From NCBI RefSeq assembly GCF_000801105.2, contig NC_079511.1, forward strand, positions 24,017,792 through 24,081,791: a stretch of 64,000 nucleotides of DNA, given 5' to 3'. Both the position numbers and the translations under genes were made by a program. The first letter of the stretch is position 1. Each line of letters starts with the position of its first letter. The stretch comes from Raphanus sativus (taxonomy: Eukaryota; Streptophyta; Magnoliopsida; Brassicales; Brassicaceae). Shown one piece after another: positions 24,463-34,964 of the stretch. The notes below the pieces were generated by a model that saw only the letters and a list, made by a program, of their open reading frames with translations, did no database searches and was not told the origin of the DNA.

Positions 24463-26957
24463 TCATTCAACTCTCGCCTTCTTCACCCCAGCAGGTGATG
24501 CCATATCAGTACTCCCACGCGCCTTACCCCCTGTGATCACACCCCCATCCGATGGTGTCCCACCAGTCCCATCCCCATCTCCGTTTCCACCGGTGGACTG
24601 CTTTCCAGGCGATTTGTCATCATCATCACCATCGTCACCCCCCTATCCATTAATTCTGTTATACACACCTATGTTTGGATACAGCAAATTGGAATCGAGG
24701 AGTTGTAAGTGAGTATACTTACATTGTCATCGACGTCATCATTTGGCAGCCGACCATGGTCCTTATCTACACGCGTGATAGTGAAGGTCTTATGGTGTTC
24801 AGTGAAATTGTATGCAGTAACTCTCACTTGGAACGTGTATGTGTTTCCTTCCATTTCTGTGATGAACGGAGGTACCATTGAGTCTTCTGGATTCACTCCC
24901 TCTTCACCCTGTTAGTCATGATCACAGTTGTCAAACCCAGGTGCGTTTAGTAATCAACACAAATACGACGAACCAAACACATGCACGTATACAAAGTTAC
25001 GTCATACCAGCATCTGTACAGCCTCACTTGCTCGAAGACTATGCAGCTTGGTCATCACACCATCAAACCAGACGAACGTGCCTTCGCCGGAATCATCAGA
25101 TATCACCGTTTCCACACGATAGCTAAAATAGACAGCAGAACAGAATTCAAATTGCTTAAAAGAGATATAAACCAGCGTCTAAATTACTTATCAGAATGTA
25201 ATTAGCTACAATAAAAACAATGCATACCGGAGAGTCCCAATAGCATGTGAGTTATCGCAACGTCCACACACCAAGGCAGATGAACTACGCTGCAGTTTCT
25301 TACTGCACTTAGAGCACGCAACATAACACCAACCCTTCTCTGCTTCCACACGAACAACCTTCCCAGTACACAGAAAATCAATTTCCTGCACCAATAATAT
25401 AAGAGTCAGACATAAAGCGATTTATAAGTTTCAAAAAGGTGCAAACAAAACACTGAATATAAAACAAAACTAATCTTAATGGATGCCAGACTATCGTTAC
25501 CTGGGACGCAGCAGTAACGACAAAATTGCTGAGCTCAGCAATAGTCATCTTCTCGACCTTTGCATACGACCTGAGCAGCGGAGCGGCTGACGGTAGACCC
25601 GTGTCTCTGGCGACCAATCTACAAAAAAAAAAAAAGAAAAAAAAAAAAGACAACACTGGTTAAATCTCCAACCGTGAACACATACAAACCCATGTGAAAC
25701 CAAACAAAAACTTACTGATAGAAACGGGCGCTTCCTGCATCGGTCTGCTTATCGAAATACACATGTGTTCCAGATGTGGCATTGAGAAACAAACGACCTA
25801 AATGGATCATGAATTGTGTCAAATCAATTTGTACAAAACATGTAATAACATATGCACAAAAACACTTCACTACCTCCAACCAGTTTCGGGTTTATGCTGG
25901 TGGCAACAATGACCTTCGGATCATCACGCATTGACTCAAGTTGCATATGGAAAGCAACAGCCTGGGAGTCAAATAGGCTTAGAGTGACAGTGTCATCACT
26001 GCACAAATCGAAAATAGCACATCTGTTAAAATAATTGAAGACAGGGTAAAACAAAAAAATAATATGGCAACTACACACCATATTCAAATGAGCTACAGCT
26101 ATATCAATCCAATACCTGTCCAGCCTGATAGTCACCATCACACGATTCTTTGCTTCAGGAGGATCAGTTACGGTACTCCTCACCCCAAGGATCTCCCCTA
26201 TGATGTCTACATAAAGCCTACCAGATCATTAATCAATGTACATATTCATACAACATGAACTAACAGTGTGAAAAAAAAAAAAACCTTACCTGGTAAGTGA
26301 CTGTTCGTGTTTGCCAGTCCATGCAACTCCGACTGGTTACGGAACCGGAAAGCTTCCGTGGGCAAAGGTGAAACCGGGTCGGACAATTCCTTAAAGGAGG
26401 TTGTTTCGCTGAACCGGATGTGGAGAGAAGAATCCGTAAGCCGGAAGTTCTGCGCACACCTAGCGACGTCAAAACCAGAAATCGAAAACATTGTACCGGC
26501 AATGAGTTGTTCCTGGTATCGTGGGAGACGGTTAGAGCTTATGCTTGCCTGCATAATAGTGCCCTGAATATGCAGAAAGAAGCATCAGACAATCATAGTA
26601 TGAAAATAAACCAACACACACAAAACCAATGTAACTAATTTCAGTTTACGTCCAGTTCAACATACACACAACCCCATCAATAAAATACCTAATTACTCAA
26701 TCGAGACAACAACCAAAAGGACACAACGAACAAAAAAAAAAAAAAAAAAACACAGTAAAACTGAAGATTGCAACACTCAAACAACAAATCGTATGGAATG
26801 AACTTACATTGACGTCCACCAAAAGGAGGTCAGCCCACATGAGCTCGCCGCCACGTTTCACGTTTCTTGCTTCCCAGAACCGAAGGAGCCGCGCCTCAAC
26901 GACGGCGGAGCACCGGCCGGATTTCAAATCTGAAAAGAAAACTTTCGTCATAGCCAT
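24463..26957 (-). CDS. RPA1-like single-stranded DNA-binding protein of Helitron H1
   Basis: This is a multi-exon gene (about 8-10 exons) encoding an RPA 70-kDa subunit-like protein, a usual companion of Rep/helicase in plant Helitrons, thought to bind ssDNA during rolling-circle transposition. Exon 1 starts MAMTKVFFSDLKSGRCSAVV and ends at a GTAAGT donor (26808). Later exons read GTMFSISGFDVARC...FRLTDSSLHIRF (OB-fold A), LGVRSTVTDPPEAKNRVMVTIRL and DDTVTLSLFDSQAVAF (OB-fold B), and YVACSKCSKKLQ...LVCGRCD, a four-cysteine zinc ribbon of the RPA1 C-terminal fold. Then come QVRVTAYNFTEHH and an acidic, Gly/Asp-rich tail ending KKARVE. No disabling change was noticed. Exact exon borders beyond the first were not all fixed. 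Confidence 0.82.
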
Positions 26958-27448
26958 TAGTCGAGAAGAGGATGAAGATTGTGAATTAGCAATGATAGGT
27001 ATCAGAGAGATTAAGAGGTGAAGGAAAAAACAAAAGAGTAAGATAGGGACCTTTTATAGCACACACCAACGCTTGATCAGCGAAACCGAAGGGACCGCAT
27101 TGAAGTCTCGAATTCAAGTCACACGGAGTAACTATGATGCGCAAGGAACGGATCCGTTACCGTTTCCGGTTCTTCACGAACGGCGCCGATAGAGTCATGG
27201 AGGACGAAGGAGAGATCCGATTAGGGCTATCGCTTACTCTGGTTCGAGCTGGGCCGGAAAAACGATCAATATAAGGAAAAGATGAGACAGAGCCCAATCA
27301 CAAATCGCGAAGCCCATCAACTAATAGAATAAATGAAACGGTGCACTTCATATAACTGGACAGGTGTCGCCATGTCAGGGCTCGAATTTCTTAGGTGTCA
27401 TCCTAGTTGTCACATTGGGAGAGAAACACTCTTCTTTATAGATATAGA

Positions 27449-27622
27449 TATTGATTATCTAACTCGCTAATTCCAATTAACACTAATTAACCAGAAAAAC
27501 AGGCAAAAATAATCCTTTTCATTATAATCCCGCTCGTTACCATTCTCCGAGGCAAAAGCAAGACTCTTTTTTCTTCTTCTCCATCTCCCGAGAGAAAACA
27601 CAGACAAACAAAACTCCCGGCG
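27449..27622 (+). promoter_or_regulatory. Residual promoter / 5' UTR of the RRM gene beside the Helitron end
   Basis: Only 174 bp separate the Helitron boundary from the RRM gene start codon. The stretch contains a CTTTTTTCTTCTTCTCC pyrimidine-rich leader. Any longer native promoter now lies across the Helitrons at 6029-7070, so transcription may depend on Helitron sequence. Confidence 0.45.
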
Positions 27623-29519
27623 ATGGACCCCGACGACGCGACTTCCATAATCTTCAAAAAGATCAGAACTTTAGAACCAGACAACGCTCCCAAACTCATT
27701 GGCTACTTTCTATTACAAGACATGGAACAGACAGATTTGATTCGTCTTGCTTTTGGTCCCGACACTCTCTTACAGACCTTCTGTCGTCAAGCCAAATCAG
27801 CTTTAGGTCTTTCCTCAAAACCCATAAGTATCCATCACCACCAACACCAGCCGTTGCCTCAGTCTTCTCCAAGTAATGGGTTCTTGGACTTTTCTAGAAA
27901 CCCTAACCCTAACTTCAATTCCACCCCTTTTCTCGACGGTTCGTCGCTGCTTTTCGCCTCCTCTTCCGGAGATGAGGAACAGTTAAGCAATCACTTGTCG
28001 TTTCTAGACGAAGAGGATCCGTTTGCTAGTTTCCACGAGAGGAGTTTCTCTGCAAACGATTCTTGTCTCGAACCAGAGGAACCAGGGTTTGGAATAGGAG
28101 GAGGAGGAGCCGGTTATCGGTTTCCACAAGCCGGTTTAGTTGATGGTTTCGGTTTATCTGGTGGTGAGAGCGGTTACGGTTTAAGGATGAAGTTAGCTCA
28201 GCAACAGAGAATGGCTGCTCAGTTCATGGCGCTAAGGTAAAGTTTGAATCTTTTTTGCTCTGTCTTCGTGAAAGACTCTCACTTTACAAGCATTTGGTGA
28301 AACACAAGTTCTCTGTTTCTTGCAGACAAGAAGAAGAAAATGGTTACTATTACAGTCCAAGCAGGCATGAGACAGATGATTCAGTCTCTAGACAGATCTA
28401 CTTGACATTTCCATCTGAAAGCTCATTCACTGATGAAGACGTCTCCTCTTATTTCAGGTAAATGTTAAGAGAGAGTCAAAGCATCATTTATTTTGTTGTT
28501 GACAGTGTGATGGTATCTTCTTTTGAATTGGTGTAGCGAGTTTGGAGCTGTGGAAGATGTGAGGATCCCTTATCAGCAGCAAAGGATGTATGGGTTTGTT
28601 ACTTTCGCTAATGCTGAAACGGTGAGAACCATATTGGCTAGAGGCAACCCTCATTTCATCTGTGACTCACGTGTGCTCGTTAAACCGTACAAGGAGAAAG
28701 GAAAGATCCTTCAAAAGTAATGTACTTGATCCCTCTTGTGTGTCTTTCATTCTGCTTTGGGGTTCCTTTTACTTATTATGGTTTTGATGAAATGATAGCA
28801 AGTGGCAACAGCAGCAAGTGCAACGGTTGATGGAGAGAGGGAGCTATTCTCCTTCTTCAAGTCCTTCTGGAATGGATCTCTATGAATGTCACTTGGGTTA
28901 GTTTCTACTTTGAGTTAAGAAAATGTGTTTAGATGTTTTTTTCTTACTGAGATTATAACTGTTTTTATTACCAGGACCAAGGATGTTTTCAAGCAAGACT
29001 CAGGAGATGATGATGAGAAGAAAAGCTGATTTACAACTTGCCATAGATTTAGAACTCCAAAGAAGGTTCTTGGCTCTGCAGTTGGCTGAGAGGGAGAATG
29101 AGCGTAGTAGTCTTTCTATTGGCTCTCCTGCTCATCTCCCACCTCGGTTCAACCATAGTCTTTTCTTTCAACCAGAAAGCATCATGGAAGGTTGTTGTTG
29201 TTGTTGTTGTTGGCCTCCTCATTTGAGCTTTCTCTTTCTTGGTCTTTATTGAATGATCCTTCCTTAGCAGGTGATAGTGATAGAGGTGAAACCCATTTTC
29301 ATCTAGTAGAGAACAGCAGCGAAGAACGTGGATACAGTAATGATTTCTACGACAGGTAAATGAGTGATAAGAAATCAAGGCCTAAATAAGCTACTTCATT
29401 ACTTCTTACACACGTTCTTGTTTTATCATTTCTCAAGGCGTCTGGAGAATACTCTTCCTGATAGCTTGTTTGGTTCCCCTAAAAAGTCTGAAATAAACCA
29501 GCCAAACCGAGAAGAGTAA
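27623..29519 (+). CDS. RRM-containing RNA-binding protein, related to plant CCCH/RRM proteins but without a CCCH finger
   Basis: Seven coding exons fit GT-AG rules and keep frame: 27623-28236, 28326-28457, 28537-28716, 28799-28896, 28975-29190, 29271-29355 and 29438-29519. They give 468 residues. The N-terminus [20 protein letters not shown] with [22 protein letters not shown] is the conserved N-terminal domain of a plant family that includes several Arabidopsis CCCH-plus-RRM proteins. The RRM (about residues 225-305) has [18 protein letters not shown] (RNP2 region) and [11 protein letters not shown] (RNP1). The C-terminal part is Gln- and Met-rich and helical ([20 protein letters not shown]). 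No Cys3His finger is visible before the RRM, where relatives have one. It looks intact. The position next to Y14 matches my memory of Arabidopsis At1g51510/At1g51520. Confidence 0.88.
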
Positions 29520-30480
29520 GGCAGCCTCATCAGATCAATCAGCATAGGAATGGGTATGTTCAACCTTAACTCAGATAGTATCTCATAACAAAATAGCATA
29601 TTCTATAAACCAAAACCATCTTTTACCTTTTCAGACTCACTCGCTATAGGTAGAAAGAAAGAAGTGTATGATTGAAAGGTGAGCAATTTTGCCCTGAAGT
29701 AACCTGAAACTCCTATAAACTCTTTCCTTTTTATTTGCTAACTTTCATTTGGGTCTTTTGTTTGTTACATGTTTTGTGTGCAGAAAGGTAAAGACTGATA
29801 AGAAGTAACCTGAACGCTTAAGAGGTTTTTGAACATGGAAACACAGGAGAGCTTTAGGATACATGTCATCAACCAAATAGGATTTTACAGCTAACCTCAA
29901 CAACATTATATGGAGGATGGTCAGATTAACATAGTAACTGAAACTCTAATTAGGTTTTCTTTTAGTTTTTTTTAGGTCCTAGTACTTCTAGTGATGGGCA
30001 AAAGCTGCATCTGTTACTTTTTACCATATGATTGTATAAAATGCATGCATGTGTTTTCTTGGATCTCACTTACAAAAAAGGGTCCGCAAAAACCTTTAAG
30101 ATCAGGCATGATGCTTTAGCCGAACTAAACTGAACCGGAAGTGTCCAAACCGAGATTTGATAATAACTTGATTGGTATTGAAGATTTAAGTTTTAACAAT
30201 GAACTACTATTCGAACCAATTTATTCGGTTTAGACTTTGATTCACTATTCGAACCAATTAAAGATCAAACTTCGGTATTGAAGATCAGACTTTGATTCAC
30301 TATTCGAACCAATTTATTCGGTTTAGATAAACTGCTCCCGTTTGAAATAAAAAACTCCTTTTTTTTATGTTCATTTATTTTCTACACTTGAATGAATTCA
30401 CTGTCAAATTTCAAAAGAAGAGAACTTTGATCTCTTATGCATTCATTCTAAGTGTAGAAAATAACTAAGATGAAAACTTT
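29520..30480 (+). other. 3' UTR of the RRM gene (with a probable intron) and spacer to PMD-A
   Basis: No further coding frame was found. The part around 29820-30060 was duplicated together with the following PMD gene and recurs around 45355-45590. An AT-rich stretch with CGAACCAATTTATTCGGTTT repeats (about 30210-30330) precedes PMD-A. Confidence 0.55.
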
Positions 30481-30489
30481 CATCATACT

Positions 30490-31915
30490 ATGGATTCAGG
30501 TGTAGAAAGCTCAGAGATGAGAGATGCTGTAGATAAGCTGGAGAAAGCAAGGACAAAGATTCTGGAGGTCAAAGGTTGGCAAGTGAGTCAGCTACAATGG
30601 ACTTTACGTTTCAGAGACAGAGGTGGTGAGGATTCGTTGGAGCATGAAGCTTTTCTTGCCATGTGGCTTTCGGTTTTGGTGTTTCCAGATATGTCTCGCC
30701 CCTCTATTTCAAGACATGTGTTGCCAGTTGCTGTTCGTTTAGCTAGAGGTGAAAGGATTGCTCTTGTTACTGCTGTTCTCGTGGGTGTATACAGAGATTT
30801 GAGTCTAATCAGTGGCTTTGAGAGAGGAGACTGTGATGGAAAACTTAATTCTAAGTCTCTGTTGAAGTTAGTTCAAGTATGGACTTGGGAGAGGTTCAAG
30901 AACGTGGGACCAAAAGCTAAAGAGATATACCTAAAGGCGAGCCAAGACTCTCTCGGTGGGACGGTTTGCAGAAGAATTCGTATATGAGAATGTGAGATTG
31001 AGTGGCGTCCTTATACTAAAACATTACAGAACTGGAACCCTCTTCGGTTTTACGTTGAGGAAGCTATGTGGGTGACTGTTGATAACAATCTTGATAAAGA
31101 GTTCGTTGCGTTTGCTATTCTCAGCATGGGATAATTACAATAAGTCTGGTGTAATGCCTTCTCGTCTTGCTTCAGGTTCTGTCACTACTACAAGATACCT
31201 AGACTGGATGTCAAAATCAGTTTCATTGTTTCTTGTCTTTGGGGAGTTAAATGAAACTTGTAACGCAAGCAATACTGTTGATGATGCACTTCTTCAGAAG
31301 TTGGGATAAGGGTTCCCTGCAGAATTCAAACGATCTAGAAAACTTAGAATAGCGAGAGATATGGGATCTGACTGTGGTGCATCAGTTTCAATACAAGTGC
31401 CACTTAGTGAGTTGTTTCACAAAGAGTTAGCGAAGAAGACAAGTGAGGATTTGAGAGACAAACCTGTGTTGATGAAGTTGATGTAAAAGGAAGTAATAAT
31501 CTAGAGAAAGAAGAAGACTCCGGTCGAAGATGTAGGAGACGCTTCTGAATCACTTGGAAGGAGGAGAGATAAGGAGGTTTAACAATGATTCAAGAATTTG
31601 TCAAGAGCTTGCTTCTGCAGATAATGAATCTGTACCACCACAAGATATAGAGCCACAGACTGAAGAGAATGATGAAGAAGAAACTGGTCTGATCCCATGC
31701 ATGTGTTGATGACACTGTTGTGCCACCACCAGAGGCAAGACAAACCTGAGCTGATGATGTAAATTGTAAAGGGAGGAAACAATCCAGAGATGAAGAAGAC
31801 TACGGTTGATGAAGGAACCAAGGAAGCAGAGTGTTTGCTCCATGGAGATGGAGAAAACCAGAGAAATTGGATAACCAAAAAAAAACCACATCCAAACTGG
31901 AGTTTTTGCTTCACC
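30490..31915 (+). pseudogene. PMD-A: truncated, frameshifted plant mobile domain gene
   Basis: This is a relic of the plant mobile domain family (PF10536, also called aminotransferase-like or MAIN-like). It starts MDSGVE, then jumps straight to SSEMRDAVDKLEKARTKI, lacking 147 codons compared with PMD-C. The following 165-codon frame includes LEHEAFLAMWLSVLVFP, RPSISRHVLPVAVRLARGERIAL and SLLKLVQVWTWERF. It stops at 30987, after which homology continues in other frames: EWRPYTKTLQNWNP (31000), AMWVTVDNNLDKEFVAFA (31065), then SGSVTTTRYLDWMSKSVSLF and the charged C-terminal region to about 31915. It is closest to PMD-C at nucleotide level, with which it forms part of a duplicated unit. It is not functional as a full PMD protein. 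Confidence 0.85.
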
Positions 31916-31919
31916 TAAT

Positions 31920-32319
31920 TGTGTCTAAACCTTACGATCTGAAAGAAGACAACAATGCCTAATGTCACTCCTTTACATAAGCTTGTGAACGTTAACTTTA
32001 GATTTATGATGTTATGTGTGTGTATTTAGTTTAGTATCTGAAATGTCATTAATGGTTGAAATGGATAAATGACTAAATGTATTAGAAATATCTAGTGAAC
32101 AAACGGATAAATATATAATTTATTGATGAGAGCCCTTTTATTAATCACTTTCCTTTTCAAGTTACCTTAAAAAGGAAACTGTTGCACTCCTCTGCTACTC
32201 TGCAACATCACAAAAAAAGACAGAGAGAGAAAAAGGAACAAAACTTTCTCTTCCATCTTCATCTTCGTTTCCTTGTGAAAAGAACCCATTTTTATCAAAA
32301 ACCCTGTTTCACCACTTCC
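31920..32319 (+). promoter_or_regulatory. Spacer and probable 5' region of PMD-B
   Basis: The last 190 bases resemble the region upstream of PMD-E (62030-62306). Shared blocks include TGATGAG-CCCTTTTATTAAT, TTACCTT-AAAAGGAAACT, and TCATCTTCGTTTCCTTGTGA just before the start codon. The conservation suggests a duplicated promoter and 5' UTR. The motifs driving expression are not identified. Confidence 0.5.
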
Positions 32320-32513
32320 ATGGATGAAAAGCTTCCTCGTCCCAACCGTTCAGAACCATCACCTCCGGACCTAAAGGCTCTGTCTTTGAGCGTTTCCTTC
32401 AATGGGTGGAGAGAGGCGAACTCATCATTCAAGTCTTGGGCTACAAAAATGTCACTTTTGCACAGACCCTCATGGAGAAAAGCTGGAATCTTCGAAGCGG
32501 TCATGGCATCTAC

Positions 32514-33000
32514 TGTTAGGAAATATACGGTCAAATTTTGCGGGAAACCGAAATTTGTGGGAACGGGAAAACACACACACAATTTGTTAACGGAGTTCGG
32601 CCAACTTTTTGCCTACGTCTCCGGACCTGCTACAGATCTTTTATTATCAACTCGGGAAATTTTTACAAGCTCTCAACTCACACCCGATCCCAAATACACT
32701 CAAGAAATTACTCTTAATTTCTTAAAGAAGATTTTTGTGAGAAAAAAAAATTTTATTTTCTTCTCCACGAACTCTTTCTTCTTCTTCTTGTTCTCTCTGT
32801 GTTTTGTTTTTGTTTTGGGATGCTCTTCCTCTTCACCTTACGTGAGTATTTATAGAAGAAGCTTGAAGAGTAGGTGGACGTCATTGTTGACAAAAGACAC
32901 AAGCAATTACTTCATTCTTTGACTTTTGTTTTCACCTCTTTCACCGTCCAACTTCACCGTCCATTTCACCGTCATTGTGAAACACGTGATGTAACTAACA
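32514..33000 (+). mobile_element. Solo LTR (487 bp) of a Copia-like retrotransposon inside PMD-B
   Basis: It begins TGTTAGGAAATATACGG and ends GATGTAACTAACA. The terminal TGTTAG and CTAACA are inverted repeats. The 5-bp target duplication TCTAC is perfect at 32509-32513 and 33001-33005. A TATTTATAGAAG box near 32848 suits an LTR promoter on the plus strand. There is no internal domain, so it arose by recombination between the two LTRs of a full element. It splits the PMD-B codon series after EAVMAST. Confidence 0.93.
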
Positions 33001-34175
33001 TCTACCAAAGACTTCAACAAAAACACAGATCTCCTTCTTGGTATTGCTGAGAGATGGTGTCCTGACACCAACACCTTCCTCTTCCCTTGGGGTGAAGCCA
33101 CCATCACACTTGAAGACGTCATGGTACTTCTAGGCTTCTCTGTTTTGGGTTCACCGTATTTCACTCCTCTGGATAGCTCAGGAGAGGAGATTGTAAGGAA
33201 ACTTGAGGAAGAATGGGTCAAGCTTAAAGTCCAGTTTGTAACTAAACTCCAATGGATGGGGAGATTCGTGGGGAGTAGAGGTGAGCTTGAGCATGCGTCT
33301 TTCCTTGCGCTGTGGCTTAGCTACTTTGTGTTTCCGACAAGGTATTGCCATGTTGATAAATCTGTTTTTCCGATTGCTGTTCATCTTTCGAGAGGTACTA
33401 GGATTGCTCTTGCTCCACCTGTTCTTGCTCACTTGTATGCTGACTTAACTCTCTTGAAAGACCACATCAGAGGTTTAGGTTCCGGTTTCAAGACAGTAAC
33501 GTCAAACGACAAAGTTGAGTTGACTTCTTTGTTTAAGTTGGTTCAAGTTTGGACATGGGAGAGGTTCGGTGAGCTGCGGCCCAACAACACTAATCCGTTG
33601 CTTCAAGGTGACCCAAGGTTGTCTCTTTGGGATGAACCGATACAAAAGAGAATTGCAAAGAGGCATGTGAGGATGAGAGCAAAGAGAGATGTGAGGGAGA
33701 TACTGTCGAACTCGAAGATGGACAGTTTTGAGTGGCGTCCTTACACAAAAGCTGTGAAGAACTGGGAGTTTCCTAAGTTTTACCCGGAGAAAGAAATGTG
33801 GGTTCCTGTTGGTCCTAATCTTGATGAACAATTCATCTCCTTTGCTAGATGCATCAAGGTGTCTGAGCTTGTGGGAAAGGATAGTGTGGAACACTACTTT
33901 CCCAACCGAGTGGCTTCACAGTTTGGATTGCTTCAGGACGTTCCTTGTCGTCCTGTTAACAGGAACAACCTCTTCAAAGACGCAGCTTGGGATGAGTACA
34001 ACAAACCTATTGATGGATTGAGATTGTACATCCCTTCTCGTTCTACAGTATCTTGTTTTAGTTCAATTTTTCGCAAGTGGTGGAGAAAGCATAAGCGAGC
34101 TGTTGAAGTAGCTGAATCATTGGGACCAAGAAACATCGTAGGTGGTGATGATGATACATCTGAGCCTGTTCCTTC

Positions 34176-34655
34176 TGAAAGTTCAGGGACAAACGAATAT
34201 AAGGAGCACACAGAGAATCCAAGAACACTCTTTCTTGTATATTAGAAATCACTTAAACAATCTCCTAGATCTGTTTAATCCGAATTACTCTCAGTCACAC
34301 ACGACTAGAGACGGACCAATTTCTAATCTCTTAAACTCAGTAGATCGAGCTTCAACACCCTGAACTCGATCACCTCTTTACTTGACAAGACAAACCCTTG
34401 CTCAAGCTTTTTCCAATTAGCGTGCTTAACCTAGATCTACCCTCAATAATCTAGTTAAGTAGCCCTCATCGAATATACTAAATTTCCTAATATCTCGATG
34501 CAATCTAATCTTCCATATCTTCTTTACTTGATAACCACGTTATGCCACGTCATAGTTTCCATAACCGTCTTTTTCCATTGTGTCACACATCGATCACATG
34601 TGTGACACAGTCTTCCTCTCTTCTTCACAACCACAGCTCTTTTCTTGAGCTTACA
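34176..34655 (-). repeat. 3' LTR of the Copia element
   Basis: 480 bp, TG...CA bounded, with a single observed mismatch to the other LTR. It contains a 12-bp perfect inverted repeat, TGTGTCACACAT/ATGTGTGACACA, at 34579-34590 and 34598-34609. Confidence 0.95.
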
Positions 34656-34671
34656 TTCTCCCCCTTTTTAT
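34656..34671 (-). other. Polypurine tract of the Copia element
   Basis: On the minus strand the sequence AAAAAGGGGGAGAAT directly abuts the 3' LTR. This is the usual position for plus-strand DNA priming. Confidence 0.8.
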
Positions 34672-34964
34672 CTTAATGTGACATCCTAAGCAACCTGCAA
34701 ATCCACACTGAAAGAACCAGACACAAGATATCGAAGCAAGCATACTGAGATCATTTTAATACCCATAATGCATAGATAGGAATCCAAAGTCTACACCATC
34801 AGAGCACATCATTACTTAAAGCAAACATGATCCTTAGTCTTACTACACACATCTTATTTTTAAAACAAGAAAACACAACATGATAGAGTTTCATGCTCAG
34901 AAAGATAAGCTTCGACTAAGCTCCTCAGTGTCACCAGCTTGACTCAGCTCTTCGGTATCTTCAG

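Larger units (their letters stand above)
14868..27442 (-). mobile_element. Inner Helitron H1, 12.6 kb, apparently autonomous
   Basis: On the minus strand the element starts TCTATAAAGAAGAGTG (27442) and ends CGACCCTAG (14868). A 7-bp stem GC hairpin lies 9 bases from the end, and T (14867) follows. It is flanked by A (27443) and T (14867), matching A/T target use. Its genes, all transcribed leftward, are an RPA1-like single-strand-binding protein (26957-24463), an F-box-like protein (23235-22564) and the spliced Rep/helicase (21330-15819). An alternative start at the TC at 27448 is possible, but starting at 27442 lets the 6 bases outside complete the 5' end of H2. No stop or frameshift was seen in the coding exons, so it may be coding-competent. 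Confidence 0.85.
7071..27448 (-). mobile_element. Outer Helitron H2 (7.8 kb without nested H1), non-autonomous, carrying an HMGR fragment
   Basis: Read on the minus strand, the 3' end is CTAG (7074-7071), followed by host T and preceded by a 7-bp GC-rich hairpin. These are classic Helitron features. The 5' end is reconstructed as TCTATA (27448-27443) joined to TATACTATATTAAAAGG (14867 leftward), interrupted by Helitron H1. The joined start has the usual Helitron 5' form, preceded by host A at 27449, so the element sits in an A/T site. H2's own sequence is 7071-14867 plus 27443-27448. It contains a 2.5-kb hAT insertion (8162-10670), a decayed HMG-CoA reductase fragment (12130-13520) and no Rep/helicase of its own. 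The joined 5' end is an inference; the 3' end is directly visible. Confidence 0.75.

Noticed and set aside
32182..32922. 246-codon frame as an intact gene
   Set aside because: It is PMD-B exon sequence running into the solo LTR. The last 130 codons or so are LTR translation.
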